Source of the DNA: Burkholderia sp. Ax-1719
GTDB taxonomy: Bacteria; Pseudomonadota; Gammaproteobacteria; Burkholderiales; Burkholderiaceae
Assembly: GCF_011753055.1 (NCBI RefSeq)
Contig: NZ_VWWJ01000025.1
Span: forward strand, 43,979-107,978
Direction: 5' to 3'
DNA: 64,000 nt
Shown here: positions 17,826 to 27,364 of the stretch, one piece after another
How positions within the stretch are numbered: the first letter of the stretch is position 1
How the letters are laid out: every line of letters starts with the position of its first letter
Made by a program: the position numbers and the translations under genes
Notes under the pieces: generated by a model
What the model saw: the letters and a program-made list of their open reading frames with translations, nothing else
What the model was told of the DNA's origin: nothing
The model's database searches: none

Positions 17826-19772
17826 ATGCTCGACTTTTTCCGCAATCACAAACGACTGATGATGCTGATGCTGATGCTGGTGATTCTGCCAGGTCTCGGC
17901 TTCGTCGGCATTCAAGGTTTCCGCGGCTTCTTTGACGAAAGCGCGAACGTCGCCAGCGTCAATGGTCACAAGATCACTCGCGTCGATTACGACGGCGCCG
18001 CACGTCAGCAGATGGATCAGGCGCGCCAGATGATGGGCGCGCAGTTCGACGCCAGCATGTTCGACACGCCGCAGCATCGCAAGGACATCCTCGACGGTCT
18101 GATCCAGCAACGCGTGCTCGCCGATGAAGTGCAGCGTCTGCACCTGACCGCGTCGGACGAAGCCGTGCGCCGCACGCTGCTCGCCGATCCGATCATCTCG
18201 TCGCTGAAGAACCCCGACGGTTCGATCGATCTCGACAAATACAAGCAGTTGCTCGCCATGCAGGGCATGACGCCCGAGCAGTATGACGAGCGTGTGCGTT
18301 ACAGCCTCGCCATGCAGCAGTTGCCCGCGGCGCTCGTGAACAGCGCGTTCACGTCGAAGTCGCTCGCGCAGCAACTCACGGGTCTGTCGGAACAGACGCG
18401 TGAAGTGCAGGGCCTCGCGTTCCGCGCCAGCGACTACGCGCCGAAGGTCCAGCCGACCGACGCGCAGATGCAAGCCTATTACGACGCGCACAAGAACGAG
18501 TTCGCCACGCCTGCTACGGCGCAGATCCAGTATCTGGTGTTGTCGGCGGCGACGGTCGCTGCAACAGTCAACCCCAGCGACGCCGATCTCAAGAAGTACT
18601 ACGACGACAACATCGCGCACTTCAAGTCGCAGGAAGAAGTGCGTGCGAGCCACATCCTGATCACGGTGGCGAAGGACGCGAGCGCGGCCGATCGCGCAGC
18701 CGCGAAGCAGAAGGCCGAACAGATCCTCGCCGATGTGAAGGCGCATCCGGATCAGTTCGCGCAGCTCGCGCAGAAGGATTCGCAGGATCCGGGCTCGGCT
18801 GCCAAGGGCGGCGACCTCGGTTACTTCGGTCCGGGCATGATCGCAGGCGGTCAGGCGTTCGACGACGCCGTCTTCAAGCTGAAGAAGGACGAGATCAGCG
18901 ACGTGATCCAGTCGGACTTCGGTTATCACATCGTCAAGGTCACGGACATCAAGCCGTCGGTGACGAAGCCGTTCGACGACGTGAAGGGCCAGATCCTCAA
19001 CGACGTGAAGACGCAGCAAGCGGCCAAGGTGCTCGCCGACGCGACTGAAGGCTTTACCTCGACGGTCTACGAACAGGCAAAGACCCTGCAACCGGCCGCC
19101 GACAAGTACAAGCTGACGATCCAGACCGCCACGGTCACGCCGAAGCCGAACCCCGCGCTGCCGCCGGATAGCCCGCTGAACAACCAGAAGTTCCTGGACG
19201 CCGTGTTTGCGAACGACTCGGTCACGAGCCATAACAACACGCAGGCGATCGACGTGGGCAACAGCACGCTGATCTCCGCGCACGTGACGAACTTCCAGCC
19301 GGCTGCGGTGCCTGCGTTTGCTTCGGTCAAGGATGCGGTGCATCAAAAGGTGGTGACGCAACTGGCCGCCGATATGGCGCGCAAGGATGGTGAAGCGAAA
19401 CTCGCCGACCTGCAGAAGTCGAAGTCGACCGATGGTTTCTCGTCGGCGCTCAAGGTGTCGCGCAACGACGCACAAGGCCTGCCGCCGAGCGCACTGTCCG
19501 CTGTGTTCAAGGCCGACGCGCAAAAGCTGCCCGCCTATGTGGGCGTCGATCTCGGCAAAGACGGTTACGCGATCTACCGCGTGAACAGCGTGACGAATGG
19601 CCCGGCCGCTGACGGTGCCCGTCTTGCGCAGGCGCAGCAACAGCTAGCCGGTGTGGGCGGCCAGTCGCAGACGCAGGCGTATCTCGATGCGCTGCGCGAT
19701 CGCTCGAAGGTGAAGTACTACGGCACGCTTGGCGCGTCGAACCAGCAAGGCGATGGTGACGGCCAGCAGTAA
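17826..19772 (+). CDS. ppiD: Membrane-anchored periplasmic chaperone/PPIase PpiD
   Basis: A 648-residue SurA-type folding factor anchored in the inner membrane by one N-terminal helix (about residues 14-34). It helps newly exported proteins leave the Sec translocon. A SurA N-terminal-like domain precedes a parvulin domain at about residues 275-375 (VRASHILITVAKDA, GGDLGYFGPG, FGYHIVKVTD). The start MLDFFRNHKRL at 17826 is the family's usual one; a TTG at 17799 in the same frame is less likely. No clear ribosome site is visible. The order lon-hupB-ppiD matches E. coli, with two tRNA genes inserted. Confidence 0.93.
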   Translation: MLDFFRNHKRLMMLMLMLVILPGLGFVGIQGFRGFFDESANVASVNGHKITRVDYDGAARQQMDQARQMMGAQFDASMFDTPQHRKDILDGLIQQRVLADEVQRLHLTASDEAVRRTLLADPIISSLKNPDGSIDLDKYKQLLAMQGMTPEQYDERVRYSLAMQQLPAALVNSAFTSKSLAQQLTGLSEQTREVQGLAFRASDYAPKVQPTDAQMQAYYDAHKNEFATPATAQIQYLVLSAATVAATVNPSDADLKKYYDDNIAHFKSQEEVRASHILITVAKDASAADRAAAKQKAEQILADVKAHPDQFAQLAQKDSQDPGSAAKGGDLGYFGPGMIAGGQAFDDAVFKLKKDEISDVIQSDFGYHIVKVTDIKPSVTKPFDDVKGQILNDVKTQQAAKVLADATEGFTSTVYEQAKTLQPAADKYKLTIQTATVTPKPNPALPPDSPLNNQKFLDAVFANDSVTSHNNTQAIDVGNSTLISAHVTNFQPAAVPAFASVKDAVHQKVVTQLAADMARKDGEAKLADLQKSKSTDGFSSALKVSRNDAQGLPPSALSAVFKADAQKLPAYVGVDLGKDGYAIYRVNSVTNGPAADGARLAQAQQQLAGVGGQSQTQAYLDALRDRSKVKYYGTLGASNQQGDGDGQQ

Positions 19773-19807
19773 GCGCCGATCCAGGCCAGCTTCACCGCTA
19801 GCCCAAA

Positions 19808-19845
19808 CAAAAACGCCCCGCTCGTAGCGGGGCGTTTTGCTTTTT
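19808..19845 (+). terminator. Bidirectional terminator between ppiD and a lipoprotein gene
   Basis: A 13-bp perfect stem AAAACGCCCCGCT/AGCGGGGCGTTTT (19810-19822, 19826-19838) with loop CGT. A-rich and T-rich flanks let it work for ppiD (rightward) and the leftward lipoprotein gene. Confidence 0.92.
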
Positions 19846-19915
19846 GCGCGACGCATCCGGTATGCGCCGCGCCGTCAATCGCGTCGAAGATAACGCGAAG
19901 ACAGCTTTTCAGACA

Positions 19916-20263
19916 TCAGAGGCAGGCGCTGATATCGCTGGTGGCATCGGCACCCGCGCCGCCGCCCGAGCGGAAGCCCACCCAGGTCTTCGCATTGGCG
20001 TTCCAGGCCGGACGCACCGTCGCCGCAGCGCCGTTAGGCGGTTGCTGGCCCGGTACGTAGACGTCCACGGCCTGATCGTTCGCGAGCACGCTCTGCGAGA
20101 CGACCTGTTGCTGCGACTTGTCGGCCCACTTCTGGGCGATGCACTGGGCAACGGCCGTTGGCGGTTGCTGGCTGGTGCCGACCGATTGTGCTCCGCTCGG
20201 CATCGGCTGATTGGCGCAGGCAGCAAGTGCGGCCGTTACGACAATAAGAGGTAAATATTTCAC
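19916..20263 (-). CDS. Small lipoprotein of unknown function
   Basis: A 115-residue predicted lipoprotein. The signal peptide ends in the lipobox LAAC with C16 as the lipidated residue, followed by N at +3, so sorting to the outer membrane is likely by the usual +2 rule. The mature part has the segment AVAQCIAQKWADKSQQQVVS and a C-terminal cysteine close to the end (SDISACL), so C41 and C114 could form a disulfide. This pattern recurs in small Burkholderia lipoproteins with no known role. It is convergent with ppiD and shares its terminator. Confidence 0.8.
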   Translation of the reverse strand: MKYLPLIVVTAALAACANQPMPSGAQSVGTSQQPPTAVAQCIAQKWADKSQQQVVSQSVLANDQAVDVYVPGQQPPNGAAATVRPAWNANAKTWVGFRSGGGAGADATSDISACL

Positions 20264-20451
20264 GTTTTATCCCTCCAGTCAGGGTCAATCTGAGATTGGA
20301 CGAAGCCTCTCGTCCGGCGCAAAAAAATGTGACCTGATGCACGACGCTTTTACACCAGACGCGCCGCCCGAACAGCAGGCGAGCGCCCCTGACAGCGGCA
20401 GGATACGCGGCAGTGCGTTGTCACGCCTCCCGCGTGTCCTGGCGTTGTCCG

Positions 20452-21180
20452 CTAGCGCTGCGCGCTGCCGCCAAGCAGCGGCTTGAGCGTCGGCCACACG
20501 TTGTCGAGGAGCAAAGGCTGTGCCTGCTGGGTGGGATGCATCTGGTCGGCCTGGAAGAGATCGGGCTTGTTTTCGAGCCCAGCGAGCAGAAACGGCACGA
20601 GCGGCACGTGCAGTTCCTTCGAAAGCTGGCCGTAGAGGCCGTGGAATTTCTGGGTGTAGTCGGGGCCGTAATTGGGCGGCACGTACATGCCCACCAGCAC
20701 CGGCTGCGCGTGCCCCTGGCGGATCTGGGCGACGATGGCGCGCAGATTGCTCTCCGTGGTGGCAAGCGGCACGCCGCGCAAGGCGTCGTTCGCGCCCAGT
20801 TCGACGATCACAACGGCCGGCTTCATGCGCTGCATGACGAGTGGCAGACGTGCCAGCCCGCCGCTCGTGGTGTCGCCGCTGATGCTGGCATTCGCAACGC
20901 TATAATCGATTCGCTCGCTGGACAGGCGCTGGCGCAACAAGGCCACCCAGCCCGTGTCGCGCGGCAGGCCGTATTCGGCGGATAGACTGTCACCCAGCAC
21001 CGCGATGACGGGTTTCGCCGTCACGGCTTGCGCGGCGGGCGGTGTGGCGGCGTAAGCGGCACCCGGCGCGGCGCAGGGCAATGCCATCGCGGCCAGTAGC
21101 GCGAACGCGGTGACGGCGGTTACGTTACGCAGGCGGCGTCCACGGGCGTGGTTTCTGTCGGCTAATCTTTGCTTCATCAT
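20452..21180 (-). CDS. tesA: TesA-like GDSL arylesterase/lysophospholipase
   Basis: A 242-residue SGNH-fold hydrolase of the E. coli TesA type (thioesterase I/lysophospholipase L1/arylesterase). Block I is VLGDSLSAEYG with catalytic S65. Block III is ELGANDAL (N131), and block V is DQMHPT with D212 and H215. The N-terminus is a signal peptide ending near AAYAA, so the enzyme is periplasmic. The two adjacent ATGs at 21180 and 21177 are the only sensible starts. The longer frame to 21804 lies opposite the ABC gene and is a shadow. The divergent ybbA-like gene starts only 6 bases away. Confidence 0.92.
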   Translation of the reverse strand: MMKQRLADRNHARGRRLRNVTAVTAFALLAAMALPCAAPGAAYAATPPAAQAVTAKPVIAVLGDSLSAEYGLPRDTGWVALLRQRLSSERIDYSVANASISGDTTSGGLARLPLVMQRMKPAVVIVELGANDALRGVPLATTESNLRAIVAQIRQGHAQPVLVGMYVPPNYGPDYTQKFHGLYGQLSKELHVPLVPFLLAGLENKPDLFQADQMHPTQQAQPLLLDNVWPTLKPLLGGSAQR

Positions 21181-21186
21181 GTGCGA

Positions 21187-21927
21187 ATGAATAGCGATCC
21201 AGTCATCGAAGTACGGGGTTTGAGCAAGCGCGTCACCGACGCGGCCGGCGAACTGACGATCCTCGACGGCATCGACATGAGCGTGCACGCGGGCAGCAGC
21301 GTGGCGATCGTCGGTGCGTCGGGCTCGGGCAAGTCGACGTTGCTGGGCCTGCTGGCCGGTTTGGACAGCGCGAGCGCCGGCTCGGTTCGACTGCTTGGAC
21401 ATGAGCTTACCGGCATGGCGGAAGATCGTCGCGCTGCATTGCGCAACGGCGCGGTGGGCTTCGTGTTCCAGTCGTTCCAGTTGATGCCGCATCTCACGGC
21501 GCTGGAGAACGTCGCGCTGCCGCTCGAACTGCAAGGCGGTCTGAGCACGCGCGAGGCGTTCACACGCGCCCGCGCGCTGCTGGAGCGCGTCGGGCTGGGG
21601 CAGCGCACCGGCCACTATCCCAAGCTGCTGTCGGGCGGCGAGCAGCAGCGCGTGGCGCTTGCGCGTGCCTTCGTCACGCATCCCCAGGTCCTGTTCGCCG
21701 ACGAACCCACTGGCAGCCTGGACGCCTCCACGGGCCACGCCGTCATCGACCTGATGTTCGAACTGAACCGCGCGAATGGCGCGACGCTCGTGCTCGTCAC
21801 GCATGACATCGATCTCGCGCGCCGCTGCGACACCGTGGTGACGATCGAAGCAGGCCGCCGCGTGCCGAACGCGCTACACGTTGACGGCCCAGAAGACGCC
21901 GACGATCGCATCGAAGCCGCGCGCTAG
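21187..21927 (+). CDS. ybbA: YbbA-like ABC transporter ATP-binding protein
   Basis: A 246-residue ATPase of the LolD/MacB/YbbA subfamily. Walker A is GASGSGKS at 43-50, followed by the Q-loop VFQSFQLMPH, the signature LLSGGEQQRVALARA, Walker B VLFADEPTGSLD and the switch histidine in VLVTHDID. As in E. coli, it lies back-to-back with tesA. There the membrane partner ybbP follows; here the next gene is pgi, on the other strand, behind a terminator, so no permease is linked. The ATG at 21187 is used; a TTG at 21169 would overlap the tesA start. Confidence 0.9.
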   Translation: MNSDPVIEVRGLSKRVTDAAGELTILDGIDMSVHAGSSVAIVGASGSGKSTLLGLLAGLDSASAGSVRLLGHELTGMAEDRRAALRNGAVGFVFQSFQLMPHLTALENVALPLELQGGLSTREAFTRARALLERVGLGQRTGHYPKLLSGGEQQRVALARAFVTHPQVLFADEPTGSLDASTGHAVIDLMFELNRANGATLVLVTHDIDLARRCDTVVTIEAGRRVPNALHVDGPEDADDRIEAAR

Positions 21928-21975
21928 ACGTATTGGTCAGCGGGATTGGTCAACGCACTGCATCGACGAAAAAAC

Positions 21976-22014
21976 AAAGGCGTGTACGGCAAACACCGTA
22001 CACGCCTTTTTCAC
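21976..22014 (+). terminator. Bidirectional terminator between ybbA and pgi
   Basis: A 14-bp perfect stem AAAGGCGTGTACGG/CCGTACACGCCTTT (21976-21989, 21996-22009) with loop CAAACA. The A-run before and T-run after let it serve both converging genes. Confidence 0.93.
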
Positions 22015-22043
22015 ATCAGCGCTCTCTCAAACGCAATAGCGCA

Positions 22044-23663
<1,620 letters not shown>

Positions 23664-23909
23664 GTTCGTCTAGCGAGGGAAAACGAATGAAGGGCGGCGG
23701 AGGGCGTCGGCCGGTCAGGCCAACGCACGCGTCACGCGCTGCGGGGAAACGCGCCGCCGGTGGGCGGCGTGCGAAAGATCAGTATAGCGGGCCTGGGCGA
23801 GCCTGCGCACGGCTACGGCCAAGCTAACGGAACCGATTCCACGTTAGCAAACGCCATGCCGCGATTTCTCTTACTATGTGGCGCATTGAGGCGGCTTGCG
23901 CAGCTGCGA

Positions 23910-25508
23910 TCATTCTTTCGGCGCGTAAAAAAGCCGGTTCATGAGACATCGCACCATCGGCGCGAGTTCGCCCGCGGCGAGCCCGGCGGGACCGTCGCCT
24001 TGAGCGACGAGCGTATCGGCGGCGAGGCCGTGCAGGTAGACGCCCGCAAGCGCCGCTTCGAAGGGCGGCAAACGCTGCGCGAGCAATGCGCCGATGAGGC
24101 CGCCGAGCACATCGCCGGTGCCGCCGGTGGCGAGCGCCGCGTTGCCCGTCGGGTTGATTGCGATACGTCCGTCGGGTGCGGCAATCACCGTGCCGCTGCC
24201 CTTGAGCACCACCACGGCCTCGAAGCGCGAAGCCAGCACTCGCGCCGACGCCAGCCGGTCGCGCTGCACCTCAGCCGTATCGACGCCAAGCAGGCGCGCG
24301 GCTTCGAGCGGATGGGGCGTCAGCACGCAGGGCGCGCCGCGCTTGCGCGCGTGTTCGTTGACGTGCGCGGCGAGGGCGTCGTCGCGGGCGATGAGATTGA
24401 GCGCGTCGGCGTCCAGCAGCACGGCGGCTTCGAGCCGCAGGATGCGCTCGACCAGTTGACGTGCGGTGGCGCTGCCGCCCATGCCGCAGCCCGCCGCGAC
24501 CGCGCTCATCGCATCGAGCGCGAGCTTGCTAGCGCTGTGCAGCATGAGTTCCGGATGCGGTGCATCGTAGGGCGGCGCGTCGCTGCCCAGAAAGCCCACG
24601 TTGACCTTGCCCGCGCCCGAAAGCAACGCGGCGCGCGCTGCGAGGATCGGCGCGCCGCACATGCCGGTGTCGCCGCCGATCACCGCCAGCGTGCCGAAGC
24701 TGCCCTTGTGGGTTGCGAAGTCGCGCCCGGGCATGGATGGGCCAAACAGCGCCGTTGCGTTCAGCAAGGCGAAATGCGCGCTATCGAGGGAAATCGCTGT
24801 ATCGATTCCCGCTGTATCGATCCCGATAGGCGCAACGCTCACCGCGCCCGCGTAATCGCGTCCCACGCCCGTGTAGAGACCCGGCTTCGCGCCGATAAAG
24901 GTGACCGTGTGGCTCGCGCGCACCGCCAGGCCGCCGCCGACCACGTTGCCGGTATCGCTGTCCAGACCGCTGGGCACATCGAGCGCCAGCACGTGAGCGT
25001 GGCTGCGCGTGCGCGCAGAAAGGCGTTTGGCCAGCTCTGCAAACACGCCGTCGAGCGCGCGCGTGAGTCCGATGCCGAACAGTCCGTCCACGAGCCAGCC
25101 GTAGGCGTCGAAAGAGACGGGCGGCGTCTGCGTGATCGGCACGCCGGCGGCGCGGGCCTCGGCGAGCGCCCAGCGCGCGTCATCAGGTTTCACTTCGATG
25201 GGCATGCAGACTTCGCAGTCGATGCCTGCGCGTTTGAGGGCGGCGGCGGCCACCAGCGCATCGCCGCCGTTATTGCCGGGGCCGGCTGCGAACCACACGG
25301 GCTTCGTGCTGAGCGCCGAGGGCGCATGCACGATCTGTTCGCGCAGAAAATGCGCTGCGGCGGCCCCGGCGCGCGCCATCAGCGTATGGGCGGGTAGCGA
25401 CGCCTGGGCAGCGTGCTCGCGCTCGCGCAGTTGCGCGACCGTGAGCAAGGCCACCGCGCGGTCGTGCGGATTGACGAGGGTAGGGTGGGAAGGCGTGGCG
25501 TCTGTCAT
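23910..25508 (-). CDS. nnr: Bifunctional NAD(P)H-hydrate epimerase/dehydratase
   Basis: A 532-residue fusion that repairs hydrated NADH and NADPH (NADHX, NADPHX). The N-terminal YjeF epimerase domain (about residues 15-225) has AGPGNNGGDALV and the LDVPSGLDSDTG motif. The C-terminal ribokinase-like dehydratase domain (about 230-530) has GSFGTLAVIGGDTG, LTPHPLEAARLLG and NPTGNAALATGGTGDVL, the nucleotide-binding end. This is the E. coli YjeF (Nnr) layout. The ATG at 25508 (MTDATP) is preferred over 25541, as the extra residues are not conserved. It lies downstream of the DadA-like gene on the same strand, 89 bases apart. Confidence 0.95.
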   Translation of the reverse strand: MTDATPSHPTLVNPHDRAVALLTVAQLREREHAAQASLPAHTLMARAGAAAAHFLREQIVHAPSALSTKPVWFAAGPGNNGGDALVAAAALKRAGIDCEVCMPIEVKPDDARWALAEARAAGVPITQTPPVSFDAYGWLVDGLFGIGLTRALDGVFAELAKRLSARTRSHAHVLALDVPSGLDSDTGNVVGGGLAVRASHTVTFIGAKPGLYTGVGRDYAGAVSVAPIGIDTAGIDTAISLDSAHFALLNATALFGPSMPGRDFATHKGSFGTLAVIGGDTGMCGAPILAARAALLSGAGKVNVGFLGSDAPPYDAPHPELMLHSASKLALDAMSAVAAGCGMGGSATARQLVERILRLEAAVLLDADALNLIARDDALAAHVNEHARKRGAPCVLTPHPLEAARLLGVDTAEVQRDRLASARVLASRFEAVVVLKGSGTVIAAPDGRIAINPTGNAALATGGTGDVLGGLIGALLAQRLPPFEAALAGVYLHGLAADTLVAQGDGPAGLAAGELAPMVRCLMNRLFYAPKE

Positions 25509-25597
25509 GGAGGCGGTGCGTGCGATCAAGCGATAGCACAACGATACCCGAGCGACGCCCGCCCGGGTTCTAGCGACGCCAATAGCCCGGATGGCTT

Positions 25598-26893
25598 TTA
25601 GCTACGTCCCGGCCAGAGCGCCTCAACCGTTTCGGCGGGCAGTTCCGGCGCGGTGCCGGACACCTGAGCGGCAATCAGTCGCGCCGAGCCGAGCGCCAGC
25701 GCCCAGCCCGCTGGGCCGTGCCCCGCGTTGACGAACAGGCGCGGACTGCCGGCGTTGCCCACGGCGGGCAGCCCATCGGCGGAGAGTAGTTTCATGCCTT
25801 CCCACGCGAGCGCCGCCGAGATGCGCGCCGCGCCCGGCGCCCAGTCGCGCGAGGCTTCGCCGAGCAGGGCGAGCGCTTCTTCGGTGAGCGCCTCGGGCAG
25901 CGCCTGGTCGAGCTGCTTGGCGCGCTGGAGCACCGCTCCCCCCGCGATGCGCAGGCGATGGTTGGTGCGCGTGACGACGATGCGCCGCGCCGCATCGACG
26001 AGCGTGGAGTTAGGCACGCATTCCTCGTGCGCGACCGGCGCGTTGAGCGTATGCATACGTACCGGGTAAAACGGCAGCTTGATGCCGAGCGGCGCGAGCA
26101 GCTTCGGCGTTTGCGCGCCCGCCGCGACCACCACGGCATCGGCGGAAATCACTTCGACGTCGCGGCGCTTGCCCACTTCCTCAGGGCGCGGCGCGAGTTC
26201 GACGGCCGCGCGCTGGCTTTCGACGCGAATCGCGCTAACCGTGCGCCCGGTCTCGAACTGCACGCCGCCGAGCGTATCGAGCGTCTGCTTGAGCTGCTTG
26301 ACGAACAGCGGGCAGTTGGCGACGCGCGCGTGATCGAAACGCACCGCGCCCGCGAACGGCGGATCGGCGGGAATGGTGTGTTCGGCGGCCACGCATTCGT
26401 GGGGCGTCAGCACATGATGGGGCGTTTCGAAGCGGCGCAGCAGTTCCAGCGCGGGCTGGTTGAGCGACCATTCGTCGGTGGCGCGCACGAGGTAGAGCAG
26501 GCCTTCGCGCTGCTCGTACTCGAGCTGGAAACGGTTTTCGATATCGTCGAGCGACGCCTGGGCCGATTCGATCAGCGGGCGCAGCGTCGCGTAGCGCGCC
26601 GCGAACGCCTCGGAGCCGTGCAGCGTGGCGAGGCGCTTGACGAACGCGCGCGCCTGGCCCGTGAAGCCGGTTCTGGAGATCACGCCGCCCGAGGACTGCC
26701 GGCCGTTGCGCAGGAAGGTGGGGCCGAACCAGACGTCGAGCGGCGTCGGCAATACGACACCGCTATGACCGTAGGTCGCGCCTTGCGCGACGGTGGCGTG
26801 GCGCTCGACCACGCAGACGCGATGGCCCGCCGCGCGCAACTGGTAGGCGGTGGCGACGCCGGCAATTCCGCCGCCAATGACGATGACATCCAT
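25598..26893 (-). CDS. DadA-like FAD-dependent D-amino acid dehydrogenase
   Basis: A 431-residue flavoprotein of the DadA/DAO family, which oxidises D-amino acids and passes electrons to the respiratory chain. The FAD-binding Rossmann motif is VIVIGGGIAGVATAYQL at residues 3-19. A second FAD-contact region, LFVNAGHGPAGWALALGSA, lies near the C-terminus, as in E. coli DadA. The length equals that family's 432 residues. The start at 26893 sets the Rossmann strand at the N-terminus, as expected. Neither dadX nor a transporter is adjacent, so the exact amine or amino-acid substrate is open. Confidence 0.85.
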   Translation of the reverse strand: MDVIVIGGGIAGVATAYQLRAAGHRVCVVERHATVAQGATYGHSGVVLPTPLDVWFGPTFLRNGRQSSGGVISRTGFTGQARAFVKRLATLHGSEAFAARYATLRPLIESAQASLDDIENRFQLEYEQREGLLYLVRATDEWSLNQPALELLRRFETPHHVLTPHECVAAEHTIPADPPFAGAVRFDHARVANCPLFVKQLKQTLDTLGGVQFETGRTVSAIRVESQRAAVELAPRPEEVGKRRDVEVISADAVVVAAGAQTPKLLAPLGIKLPFYPVRMHTLNAPVAHEECVPNSTLVDAARRIVVTRTNHRLRIAGGAVLQRAKQLDQALPEALTEEALALLGEASRDWAPGAARISAALAWEGMKLLSADGLPAVGNAGSPRLFVNAGHGPAGWALALGSARLIAAQVSGTAPELPAETVEALWPGRS

Positions 26894-27364
26894 GATGATT
26901 CGATCTGCAGGCAGGCGTTGCGCCGTTGGCCGTCGTGGACCTGACGCCCTGCCGAAGAGGGTGAGACGTGCGGCGCGCGAAGCGCTGCGCCGATCGGGTG
27001 AAACGCGCAATCATAGCAGCCAATCGGGCGTCGTAGCCATGCGGGTGGCAGCGCCGGCGCGCCTTCCTGGTGGCCCGGCGGCGGCTTTCCGCGTGTGTCC
27101 AGCGCCTTGGTCAATCGCGAAAAAACGTCTGATGCAGCATGAATGAGGGCCACGTAGCTTTCTCGTATCGCGAAAAGGCGCGGGCAGGCGCTGCGCGCAG
27201 TGTTGTCGAACCGCCCCCAGGGCGGTCGGAGGGGGGCTTCCGGGTTATAATCGCGGTCTCCCTTCGCCTGACCGTCGCCACAGCCCCGCGCGACGCATCG
27301 CCACCTTGCGACGCAACCGCGCGAGGCGAAGCCGCGATGTAACCTCGACGCAACGCCCCAGTCC
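26894..27364 (+). promoter_or_regulatory. 471-base non-coding region with candidate purL promoter
   Basis: No supported gene lies between the divergent DadA-like and purL genes. A consensus -10 hexamer TATAAT is at 27246-27251, which would start purL transcription about 105-110 bases before its ATG. No good -35 box stands at the right spacing. The segment ATCGCGAAAA occurs twice within this region, near 27115 and 27169. I recognise no PurR-type operator. Confidence 0.4.

Noticed and set aside
17520..19640. Minus-strand open frame opposite ppiD and the two tRNA genes
   Set aside because: It crosses both tRNAs and ppiD, so it cannot be a gene.
21181..21804. N-terminal extension of the tesA frame over ybbA
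   Set aside because: The extra sequence is the complement of the ABC ATPase gene, and the signal peptide of TesA starts at 21180.
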